DNA of 64,000 nucleotides from Patulibacter americanus DSM 16676 (GTDB lineage Bacteria; Actinomycetota; Thermoleophilia; Solirubrobacterales; Solirubrobacteraceae): positions 248,001-312,000 of the forward strand of contig NZ_ATUD01000001.1 in the NCBI RefSeq assembly GCF_000420025.1. The letters are read 5' to 3'. Made by a program: the position numbers and the translations under genes. The notes under the pieces are model-generated. The model worked only from the letters and a program-made list of their open reading frames with translations, was not told the origin of the DNA and searched no databases. Below, piece by piece: positions 18,967 to 26,613 of this stretch (positions within the stretch are counted from its first letter, which is position 1; the number at the start of each line of letters is the position of its first letter).

Positions 18967-20169
18967 TCAACGCCGCGGCGGGTCGCGCAGCTCCCAGATC
19001 GTGCCGCCGAGCACGCTGACCAGCAGGCGCCCGTCGCGGTCCACGAGGTACCCCGTCTGCAGCGGCAGCCGCTCACCCTCGCGGCGCATCGTCACGCCGG
19101 GGCCGGCGTCCACAGGCACGGACCAGATCAGCCCGGAGCAGACGTCCCCGAAGACGTAGCGGTCGCGCAGCGCGCGGACCCGGGGGGCGTCGTCGCCGCG
19201 CAGCACCACGCCGCCGGTGGCCGCGCAGCCGTCGCGCTGGGTGTAGGACGCGACGGGCCACGCCAGCGGCGACCCGGGCGTGAGCCGCCGGTTGGTCTGG
19301 TCGCGCGCGCCCTCGAACGCCGCCCAGCCGAAGTTCACGGGCGGGTCGACGTCCCGCAGCCGGGCCGCGGGCACGCGGTCGACCTCCTCCGTCTGCTGCT
19401 CAGCGGAGTCGCGGCCGGCGTCCGCGACCCACAGTGCGCCCGTCCGGCGGTCGAAGGTCATCCGCCACGGATTGCGCAGGCCGAACGCCACGATCTCGAT
19501 CCGCGGACGCCGGGCCTTCGGGTCCCAGCGCAGCACCTTGCCGAGCTTGGAGTCCAGGTCCTGCGCCTGCTGGCGCGGGTCGTAGGCGGAGCCGCCGTCG
19601 CCCAGCCCCAGGTACACGCGGCCGTCGGGGCCGAGCACGACCGCGCCGCCGTTGTGGTTCGCGTACGGCTGGGCGACGGTGAGCACCGGCCGCGCGCTCA
19701 GGGGGTCGACGCGGCCCGCCCGCAGTCCGTAGGAGACGACGCTCGTGTCGCCGTCGAGGTTCGTCGCGTGGACGATCACCCGTCGCTCGCCGTCGGGCCC
19801 CGGGGCGAACGCCAGGCCCATGAGTCCCTGCTCCTCGCCCACCTTCACCGCGCCCCGCAGGTCCAGGAACGGCGGCCCGGCGGCCGGGCCCGTCCCGTCG
19901 AGCCAGCGCGCGGTCCCGGCCTGCTCGAGGACGAGTGTACGCCCACGCGCCCCCGGATCGCGCACGAGCCCGACGGGCCGGTCGAACCCGACGGCCACGC
20001 GCCGACGTACGACGGTCGCGCGCGCCGTCACCCGCTGCGGGGAGAGCTGGGCGGTCACGGGCGGGCGGGGCCGCGGCGGCTCCTCGGGGTCGTCGCCGCC
20101 GCCGCAACCGGCCACGGCGACGGCCGCGGCGGCCGCGACGAGCCCCCGGAGCACCGTCACCGCACGCAT
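18967..20169 (-). CDS. PQQ-dependent sugar dehydrogenase-like lipoprotein (GSDH family)
   Basis: A 400-residue lipoprotein: a signal peptide with lipobox VAGC at about 18-21, a short linker, then a six-bladed beta-propeller of the soluble glucose/sorbosone dehydrogenase family. Landmarks are EEQGLMGLAFAP, ANHNGGAVVLGPDGRVYLGLGDGG and AFGLRNPWRMTFD, which include residues that contact PQQ and calcium in GSDHs (family knowledge). Two cysteines (RDGCAAT, FGDVCSGL) are well placed for a disulfide. The sugar substrate is unknown. It is convergent with the upstream hydrolase and divergent from the MurD gene. Confidence 0.85.
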   Translation of the reverse strand: MRAVTVLRGLVAAAAAVAVAGCGGGDDPEEPPRPRPPVTAQLSPQRVTARATVVRRRVAVGFDRPVGLVRDPGARGRTLVLEQAGTARWLDGTGPAAGPPFLDLRGAVKVGEEQGLMGLAFAPGPDGERRVIVHATNLDGDTSVVSYGLRAGRVDPLSARPVLTVAQPYANHNGGAVVLGPDGRVYLGLGDGGSAYDPRQQAQDLDSKLGKVLRWDPKARRPRIEIVAFGLRNPWRMTFDRRTGALWVADAGRDSAEQQTEEVDRVPAARLRDVDPPVNFGWAAFEGARDQTNRRLTPGSPLAWPVASYTQRDGCAATGGVVLRGDDAPRVRALRDRYVFGDVCSGLIWSVPVDAGPGVTMRREGERLPLQTGYLVDRDGRLLVSVLGGTIWELRDPPRR

Positions 20170-20272
20170 CGCGGTCGAGCATACGACGCGGGTCGTAGGG
20201 GCCGCCGGGCGGGGGGACAGGCCCCTGCGCAGGGGCCGAGGGACGACGGCGGGCGGCCTCTACCATCCGCCC

Positions 20273-21778
20273 GTGCCCCTGCCGCCCCCGCCGTTGCCCC
20301 CCGCCGACCTGCGCGTGCAGGACCTCGCGGGCCGGCGCGTCGGCGTGTGGGGGGCGGGACGGGAGGGCGGCGCGGCGCTGCGGGCGCTGGCCCGCCACGC
20401 CCCGGGCGCCACGGCGCTGGTCGCCACCTCCGGACCCCGACCGGACGGGGCCGCGCTCCCCGCCGGTCCGGACGGTGGCGAGGTCGCGTGGTTCTCCGGC
20501 GACGGGGGCCTCGACGCGCTCGCGGGCTGCGACGTCGTGATCCGCTCCCCCGGCGTGCCGGTGCGCGGCGCCGACGCCGACCGGGTGCGGGCGCACGGTG
20601 CCCTCATGACGACGGGCACCGCGCTGTGGCTGGCCGAGCGCGGCGACCGCGAGACGGTGGTGGGCGTCACCGGCACGAAGGGCAAGAGCACCACGAGCTC
20701 GCTGCTGCACCACCTCTTCGCCAAGGCCGGCGTGGAGAGCCGCCTGGCGGGGAACATCGGCGCCCCGCTGCTCGACCAGCTGGACCCGGAGCACCCGCCC
20801 GAGGCGTGGGTCGTCGAGCTCTCGAGCTACCAGCTCGCCGACCTGCCCCGATCCCCCACCGTCGCGGTCGTCACGAACCTGCTGCGCGACCACCTGCCCT
20901 GGCACGGCGACGAGGCCACGTACCACGCCGACAAGCTGCGGATCCTGACCGCCGAGGCCGACCGCGCCGCCCAGCACCCCGGCGACGCGGCGCCCGGCCG
21001 CCCGGCCACGCCGCGCCTGGCCGTCCTCTCCCACGCCGACCCGCTGCTGCGCGCTGCGGCGGCCGAGCTGCCCGTGCCCGTCCTGTGGGTCGACGAGGAG
21101 CACGGCCTGCACGTGGCCGGCGGCCAGGTGCTCGACGGCCCGCACGTCCTGTGCCGGGTCGACGAGCTGCCCGTCCGCGGCGTGATCGGTGCCCGCAACG
21201 TCTGCGCCGCGCTCGAGTGCGTCCGCGCGCTGGGCCACGAGATCCCCGACCTCGCCGGCGCGCTGCGCGACTTCGCGACGCTTCCCCACCGCCAGGAGGT
21301 CGTGGCCCGTCGCGGCGGGCGCGTCTGGGTCGACGACTCCATCTCGACCACCCCGGAGGCCGCGATGGCCGCGATGGCCGCGTTCGCCCCCGGTCCCGTC
21401 GTGCTGCTCGCGGGCGGGTTGGACCGCCACCAGGAGTACGAGGGACTCGTCGAGGCGCTGGCCACGGGTCTCGTGCCGACGGGCGCGGTCGGCGAACCCC
21501 CGGCGCGCCTCCAGGTGGCCGGCCTGGTGGCGCTCCCGGGAACGGGACCGGCGCTGGCCGACGCCGTCCGGGCCGCCGCGCCGGCTCTCCCCGTCGAGAC
21601 GATCGAGGGGGACGACCCCGACGCGGTGACCGCCGCGGCCGTCGCGGCCGCGGACCGCCTGGCGCCCGCCGGGGCTACGGTCCTCCTCTCCCCCGCGGCC
21701 CCGAGCCACAACGTGTTCCGCGACTTCGAGGACCGCGGCGAGCGCTACGCCGCGGCGGTGGCGGCGCTGCCGGAGTGA
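20273..21778 (+). CDS. MurD-family ligase, probably UDP-MurNAc-L-Ala:L-Glu type (MurD2)
   Basis: About 501 residues from the GTG at 20273 (the frame is open upstream). The order is that of MurD: Rossmann start GVWGAGREG near 26, P-loop GVTGTKGKSTT near 132-142, VELSSYQL near 182, TNLLRDHLPWHG near 205, RQEVVARRGGRVWVDDS near 343-356 and LLSPAAPSHNVFRDFEDRG near the end. MurD normally adds D-Glu to UDP-MurNAc-L-Ala. Here the usual DSKATN block reads DSISTT, and a MurL epimerase gene lies 4.7 kb away, so I favour the L-Glu-adding MurD2 variant. That specificity is inference. The gene is outside any division/cell-wall cluster. Confidence 0.85.
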   Translation: MPLPPPPLPPADLRVQDLAGRRVGVWGAGREGGAALRALARHAPGATALVATSGPRPDGAALPAGPDGGEVAWFSGDGGLDALAGCDVVIRSPGVPVRGADADRVRAHGALMTTGTALWLAERGDRETVVGVTGTKGKSTTSSLLHHLFAKAGVESRLAGNIGAPLLDQLDPEHPPEAWVVELSSYQLADLPRSPTVAVVTNLLRDHLPWHGDEATYHADKLRILTAEADRAAQHPGDAAPGRPATPRLAVLSHADPLLRAAAAELPVPVLWVDEEHGLHVAGGQVLDGPHVLCRVDELPVRGVIGARNVCAALECVRALGHEIPDLAGALRDFATLPHRQEVVARRGGRVWVDDSISTTPEAAMAAMAAFAPGPVVLLAGGLDRHQEYEGLVEALATGLVPTGAVGEPPARLQVAGLVALPGTGPALADAVRAAAPALPVETIEGDDPDAVTAAAVAAADRLAPAGATVLLSPAAPSHNVFRDFEDRGERYAAAVAALPE

Positions 21779-21820
21779 GGTATGACGGGGGCCGGAGCGA
21801 GGCGCCGGCGCGCCGACGCG

Positions 21821-22064
21821 TCAGCCGGATCGCCAGGCGAAGGACGTCAGGACGAGCGACACGGCCGCGGCGAACGCCGCCGCCGCGGCGCGAACAATCA
21901 CGAACCGCACGTTGTAGATCGCGCAGGCGCCGGGCTGGTCGTCGGGTGTCGAACGGGGCCCGGCACAGCAGGCCCGTATCGGTCTGGGCGATGACCCGCA
22001 CCACCACCCCGAGCAGGCCGACGAACCTCGGCGGGCCGTCCGGGACGGAAGCGTTCGGAGTCAT
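21821..22064 (-). pseudogene. Small membrane protein gene with an apparent frameshift
   Basis: The ATG at 22064 overlaps the stop of the upstream gene by 4 nt (ATGA), a strong sign of a real start. The frame encodes RFVGLLGVVVRVIAQTDTG and then turns into Arg-rich nonsense. One frame over, from about 21930 to a TGA at 21821, is a clean C-terminus: GACAIYNVRFVIVR, then a hydrophobic Ala-rich segment ending SFAWRSG. Together they would make about 80 residues with two membrane segments. The 244-nt span is not a multiple of three, consistent with one indel (mutation or sequencing error) around 21930-21960. Confidence 0.5.
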
Positions 22065-22510
22065 TCGGACCCCGACACCCCGGGCCGGGGCCCGGGTTCG
22101 CGTGGAGCGGCCGATCGCGCGGGCAGCGCCGCAACACCGACGGCCATCACCCCGAGCCCGGCGAGGGCGTCCGCCGCTCTCGCGTTGGAGGTCTCCATCG
22201 CGAGCGCCGTCGCGAGCGCGAAGCCGACGAGCAGCGCGGTGAGCAGGGGGGCCAGCCCCGACGGGGTCCGGCGCACGGCGTCGACCCCGTGGGCGGCCGC
22301 GAGGGCCAGGGCCACCAGGACGATGCCGACCGCCAACGGGGTGCTGACGTCCCAGACGTTGCCGCCGACCGTGGCCACCCCGGCGTACGCCCGTGAGCCG
22401 ATCGAGACCACGCGCCAGTCCGTCGGCAGGGTGCTCGCGACGATCAGGAGCGCCCCGACCATCCCGAGCGCAGCACGCGCGACGACGGGGACGGTCCACA
22501 CGCGCGACAC
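22061..22510 (-). CDS. Hypothetical four-helix membrane protein
   Basis: A 149-residue protein from the GTG at 22510. Four hydrophobic segments (about 8-25, 47-65, 80-97, 108-122) alternate with short loops; the first loop contains STLPTDWRVVSIGS. Its stop overlaps the start of the frameshifted small gene at 22064 by 4 nt, so the two probably formed an operon. No known domain recognised. Confidence 0.6.
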   Translation of the reverse strand: MSRVWTVPVVARAALGMVGALLIVASTLPTDWRVVSIGSRAYAGVATVGGNVWDVSTPLAVGIVLVALALAAAHGVDAVRRTPSGLAPLLTALLVGFALATALAMETSNARAADALAGLGVMAVGVAALPARSAAPREPGPRPGVSGSE

Positions 22511-22554
22511 GGCGCGAGCGTACCGGCCGTGACGGGGTCGGCCGAACTCTCGCC

Positions 22555-23817
22555 CTAGAGCGCCCGCGCGAGCCCTTCCGCCAGGTCGCCCCGCGGCACG
22601 ACCGTCACGTCGTCGAGCCCCAGCCAGCCGGCCATCGCCCGCAGCTCCTCCGCCAGCTCCCGCGCCACGTGGCCGCGGTCGATGCCGTCCTCGCCGTGGG
22701 TGGCCTGCACGAGCAGGGTGCCGGCCGCGCGGTCCGCCTTCAGGTCGACCCGCGCCACGAGCCGGTCGCCGAGCAGGAAGGGCAGCACGTAGTAGCCGTG
22801 CACCCGCTTCTCCCTCGGCACGTAGATCTCGAGCCGGTAGCGGAACCCGAAGAGCCGCTCCGTGCGGGTGCGCTCGAAGATCAGCGGGTCGAACGGGGCC
22901 AGCAGCGCGCGGGCCTCTACGCGCCGGGGACGGCGGGCGTCGACGTGCAGGTACGCGGGGCGCGCCCAGCCGTCGATGACGACCGGCTCGAGCTCCCCCT
23001 CCTCGACGAGCTGCGCGATCGCGGGCTTGACCTGGGCCGGGGACAGCCGGAAGTAGTCGCGCAGGCACTGCTCCGTGCCGACGCCGTGGGCGCGCGCCGC
23101 GATCCGCACGAGCTCACGGATCGCGTCGGCCGGCTCCGGGTCCGGCGCGTCGTGGACGGCCGGGGGAAGCACGCGCGACGGCACGTCGTAGCGGCGCTCG
23201 AACTGCGACGTGCGGCCGGCCGAGGTCACCTCGCCGACGAAGAACAGGTACTCCAGCGCCCGCTTGACGGCCGACCAGTTCCACGCGTAGCCGTTGCCCT
23301 GACGCTCGACGGCGAGCACGGGGTGCGCCTCGTCCTCCTCGCGCAGCCGGCGCTCGAGCTCGACCGCGGTGAGCGGCCCGTGCGCGGCGACGGTGGCACG
23401 GACGAGCTCGAGGGTCTCCGGGGTGTTCTCCGCGCGGCGGATCATCCCCCAGCCCTCGTCGTGGATCCGCGCCATCCGCCAGCGCAGCAGGCGGTGCGTC
23501 TCGGGCGGGACGAAGGAGGCCTCGTGCGCCCAGTACTCCACGAGCCGTCGGGGCCGGCGAGCGGTGGCGCGCTCCAACAGCTCGAGGTCGTAGGGCCCGA
23601 GGCGGCTGAACAGCGGGAGCAGGTGCGCGCGGGCGACGACGTTGACGGAGTCGATCTGCAGCAGCCCGACCCGGTCGAGCGCGCGCCCGACGTGGGCCAT
23701 CGTCAGCCGCTCGGGCGGATGACGGTGCACCCGGTCGGCGAACCCCTGCGCCGCCAGGGCGATCCGCCGGGCGGCCGGAACGCCCAGCCGCCGCGGGGTG
23801 GCGGCAGCCCCGCTCAC
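22555..23817 (-). CDS. YcaQ/AlkX-type winged-helix DNA glycosylase
   Basis: A 420-residue protein of the YcaQ family (HTH_42), whose E. coli member excises bases at interstrand crosslinks. LLQIDSVNVVARAHL near residue 49 contains the QxD motif that carries the catalytic residues in this family. A YWAHEASFVP block near 90 and FDPLIFERTRTERLFGFRYRLEIYVP near 330 are also typical. The GTG at 23817 overlaps the stop of the tandem TetR gene by 4 nt, making murL-tetR-ycaQ a single operon. Whether the double TetR regulates this gene is unknown. Confidence 0.82.
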   Translation of the reverse strand: MSGAAATPRRLGVPAARRIALAAQGFADRVHRHPPERLTMAHVGRALDRVGLLQIDSVNVVARAHLLPLFSRLGPYDLELLERATARRPRRLVEYWAHEASFVPPETHRLLRWRMARIHDEGWGMIRRAENTPETLELVRATVAAHGPLTAVELERRLREEDEAHPVLAVERQGNGYAWNWSAVKRALEYLFFVGEVTSAGRTSQFERRYDVPSRVLPPAVHDAPDPEPADAIRELVRIAARAHGVGTEQCLRDYFRLSPAQVKPAIAQLVEEGELEPVVIDGWARPAYLHVDARRPRRVEARALLAPFDPLIFERTRTERLFGFRYRLEIYVPREKRVHGYYVLPFLLGDRLVARVDLKADRAAGTLLVQATHGEDGIDRGHVARELAEELRAMAGWLGLDDVTVVPRGDLAEGLARAL

Positions 23818-25055
23818 GACGGGGCGGGGGCGTCCGCCGACGCGCGCAGCGCAGCGATGCCGCGGGCCCACAGGGCGTCGAGGTCGTAGCAGTCGGGCAC
23901 GCGGTCCTTGAGCTCCAGGTCGACGAGCCCGTGCCCGAAGGCCCAGATGCTGACGCCGGCGATGGCGTCGTTCTGGACGGCCTCGCGCAGCGCGATGCTG
24001 CCGTAGAGCTCGGCGGAGCGCACGTGCGGCCCGCGGTCCAGCGGCCCCGACATGTTCAGCCGGTAGAGCTCGGGGTGGTCGAGCGCCCACTGCCGGTACG
24101 CGCCCATGACCGCGGCGACGGGATCCTCGGCGCCCTTGACGGCGGTGCGCGCGAGGTCGCCCTGCTCGCGCAGGGCGTCCGCCAGCATGGCGTTGATGAG
24201 CGCCTGCTTGTCCGGCAGGTGCTTGTAGAGGGAGGGCGCCGCGACGCCGAGCTCGCCCGCGATGACGCGCATCGACATCGCCTCGACCCCCCGCTCCTCG
24301 AGGATCTTGCGCGCCACGGCGACGATCTCGCGGGCCCGGGGCGTGAGCGGGACGACGACCCCGCCGTACTCGAGCGGGTTGGGGTCGATCGAGTCCGGGT
24401 CGACCGGCGGCACGGGGCGCCGGTCCTCGCGCCGGCGCAGGCGCGCGACGCCGCCCTCCCAGATCACGTCGGCCGGGAACGCGGGCGGGAGCCGGCCCTT
24501 GATCTCGAGGTCGACGAGCCCACGGGCGAAGGCCCACACGACGATCGCGCCCTCGTAGTCGTCCTGCATCGCCCGGCGCAGCGGGTCGCCGGAGTAGAGG
24601 ACCGCGGCCTGCACGAGCGGGCCGGGGTCCAGGCGCTCCGCCGTGCACAGCTCGTGGAGGGCCGGGTGCTCGAGCGCCCACACGCGGTACTCGGTGACGA
24701 GGGCAACGAGCGGATCCTCGGCGCCCTCCACGGCCGCGCGCAGGAGGTCGCCCTGCTCGCGCAGCGCCTCGGCGATCAGGGCGTCGAGCAGCGCCTGCTT
24801 GTCGGCGAGGTGCTTGTAGAGGGAGGGCGCGCGCACGCCCAGCCGGGTGGCCAGGCGGCGCATCGACAGCGCCTCGAGGCCGTCCTCCTCGACGAGCACG
24901 CGTGCCTCGGCCAGGATCTCCCGGACCCGCGGCTTGAGCTCCGGGACGGCGGCGTCGATCTCGGCGCGCTCGTCGGCGGTCACGCCCCGCGGCAGCGCGT
25001 CGTCGTAGGACCCGGGGACCATCTCGGCCCCCCGCGGTGAGCTTCCTGACGGCAT
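23814..25055 (-). CDS. Tandem TetR-family regulator: two complete TetR units in one chain
   Basis: A 413-residue protein made of two full TetR-like units. The first helix-turn-helix spans about 46-92 (SMRRLATRLGVRAPSLYKHL) and the second about 241-290 (SMRVIAGELGVAAPSLYKHL). Each is followed by a matching ligand-domain half (EDPLVALVTEYRVWALEHP and EDPVAAVMGAYRQWALDHP), and both end with a WAFxxGLVDLExK block. A Pro/Asp linker (about 212-232) joins them. TetR proteins normally dimerise; this looks like a covalent dimer. The ATG at 25055 overlaps the murL stop by 1 nt and its stop overlaps the ycaQ-like start by 4 nt. The nearly identical recognition helices suggest a near-symmetric operator. 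Confidence 0.88.
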   Translation of the reverse strand: MPSGSSPRGAEMVPGSYDDALPRGVTADERAEIDAAVPELKPRVREILAEARVLVEEDGLEALSMRRLATRLGVRAPSLYKHLADKQALLDALIAEALREQGDLLRAAVEGAEDPLVALVTEYRVWALEHPALHELCTAERLDPGPLVQAAVLYSGDPLRRAMQDDYEGAIVVWAFARGLVDLEIKGRLPPAFPADVIWEGGVARLRRREDRRPVPPVDPDSIDPNPLEYGGVVVPLTPRAREIVAVARKILEERGVEAMSMRVIAGELGVAAPSLYKHLPDKQALINAMLADALREQGDLARTAVKGAEDPVAAVMGAYRQWALDHPELYRLNMSGPLDRGPHVRSAELYGSIALREAVQNDAIAGVSIWAFGHGLVDLELKDRVPDCYDLDALWARGIAALRASADAPAPS

Positions 25056-26512
25056 CAGCCCAGCACCTCTCGCGCGGCGGCGCGCAGGTCGTGGGGCAGC
25101 TCGCCCAGGGCGTCCTCGTCCAGCACGAACGGGGCCGAACCCGTCAGGTCCTCGGCGGGCAGGCCCGCGAGGTGCTCCTCGCGCAGCCGGTGCACCACCG
25201 CGTGATCGCTCCACGCGGTGCGTCCCGGGGTCCCGTCCTGGGCGATGCCGTCGGCGATCAGGCGCATCGCGACGAGCGACTCCGCCTCCTCGCCGACGCA
25301 CTCGAACGGCTTGTGCTCGCGCAGCCCCGCCAGGTCGGCGAAGCCGTCGTACTGCTCCGGCTGGTCCAGCATGTCGACCCCGAAGATCGGCCGGAGATCG
25401 TCCGGCTCGAGGAACGGGGCGAGCGCGAGGAAGACGAACCGGCACTTCGGGCAGTCCCCGCACCAGTTCGAACGACGCCGCGCCGGGTCGAGCCGGAAGA
25501 CGGTGTTGCACGAGGTGAAGTGCGGATGGAAGCGCGTGAGCCGGCTGAACGCCCGGGCGATCGCGAGCTCGCTGGCGGGTCGCAGCACGGAGCGGTAGTC
25601 CAGGCCGGTGGCGATCTCGGCGCCCAGCAGCTCGCGCAACGCGCGCTCGAACGCCTGGCCCTTGCTCCACTGGTGGTTCACGTCGAGGCCGTCCCAGACG
25701 AGGTTGCCCTCCGAGGCGGAGCGCTCGTTGGCCATCGCCACCGCGTCGGCGCCGTGGAGCACCGCGGTCATGAGCGCGATCGTCGAAACGACGGCGGTGA
25801 CGGGCACGTGGCCGTTCAGCGCGCCGGAGGCGTTGACCTCGCCGATGTTCGGGGAGAGGCTGCGCAGCGCGACGGCGTGCGGCAGCCCCGTGACCTCGAC
25901 GCAGCGCACGATCGGCGTGGCACGCCCGACGGAGAAGGGCAGCGCCTCGCGCCCCGCGCGCTGCACGATCTCGAGCGCGACGACGGAGTCCTTGCCCCCG
26001 CCGATCGGCACGAGCGTGCGGCCCGTCGCCGGCAGCGCGACGGCGGGCGCGGGGGCGTCGGCGTCGGCCGCGGGGAACGCCACGCGCTCCCGCACGTCGA
26101 TCTGGTTGCGGTAGGCGAACTCGCCCAGACCGAGGGTGTAGACGTCCTGCAGCAGCGCGCGCAGCCGTGGCGAGAACGCCGTGCCCCGGCCGTCGGTGCC
26201 CGGCTCGAGCACCATCCGGCGCGGCACCGCGGTCTTGTAGTACGAGACCCCGGCGAGCAGGTGCAGCAGCCGGGCCAGGCGGCGTAGCGTCTCGCGGCGC
26301 TCGTCGTCCTGCGGCCACGTCACGCCCTCGAAGCGCACGGTCTCCGTGAAGGTGACCGCATCGTCGAGCGCGTACTCGAGCGCCACGGTGCAGGCGGCCT
26401 CGTCGATCGTCGCGTCGACGAACCGGAAGGATCCGAACGACGATGGATCGAAGGCGGCCGACGGCGGGACCAAGGTCGAGGATGCGGGGGATTCGGGGGA
26501 TCCGTCGCTCAC
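25055..26512 (-). CDS. murL: UDP-MurNAc-L-Ala-L-Glu epimerase
   Basis: A 485-residue protein matching MurL as I remember it from Xanthomonas and actinobacteria. MurL inverts the terminal L-Glu of UDP-MurNAc-L-Ala-L-Glu to D-Glu using ATP. Landmarks are SFRFVDA near the start, LLAGVSYYK, GLGEFAYRN, PIGGGKDSVV near 167-175 (PP-loop-like ATP site), ANERSASEGNLVWDGLDVNHQWSK, a CxxCxxC cluster in NWCGDCPKCRF near 350, and HKPFECVGE. The GTG at 26512 lies 6 nt downstream of a TACCCT hexamer, fitting a leaderless transcript. With the MurD-family ligase at 20273 it would supply D-Glu without a free glutamate racemase. The pathway role is from published work on homologues. Confidence 0.9.
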   Translation of the reverse strand: MSDGSPESPASSTLVPPSAAFDPSSFGSFRFVDATIDEAACTVALEYALDDAVTFTETVRFEGVTWPQDDERRETLRRLARLLHLLAGVSYYKTAVPRRMVLEPGTDGRGTAFSPRLRALLQDVYTLGLGEFAYRNQIDVRERVAFPAADADAPAPAVALPATGRTLVPIGGGKDSVVALEIVQRAGREALPFSVGRATPIVRCVEVTGLPHAVALRSLSPNIGEVNASGALNGHVPVTAVVSTIALMTAVLHGADAVAMANERSASEGNLVWDGLDVNHQWSKGQAFERALRELLGAEIATGLDYRSVLRPASELAIARAFSRLTRFHPHFTSCNTVFRLDPARRRSNWCGDCPKCRFVFLALAPFLEPDDLRPIFGVDMLDQPEQYDGFADLAGLREHKPFECVGEEAESLVAMRLIADGIAQDGTPGRTAWSDHAVVHRLREEHLAGLPAEDLTGSAPFVLDEDALGELPHDLRAAAREVLG

Positions 26513-26518
26513 CTATCC

Positions 26519-26524
26519 AGGGTA
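26519..26524 (-). promoter_or_regulatory. Possible -10 box of the murL operon
   Basis: TACCCT on the minus strand, 6 nt before the murL GTG. The same hexamer stands 7 nt before the antitoxin GTG at 9932. Spacing fits transcription starting at or next to the start codon (leaderless). No clear -35. Confidence 0.4.
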
Positions 26525-26613
26525 ACGGCCCTACTCGCCGGTCCGCGCCAGAACGGGTGTACGCCTGGACGGGGCCTGGACGCCGGAGACGAAAGCGACG
26601 TGCTGGCGCCGGG

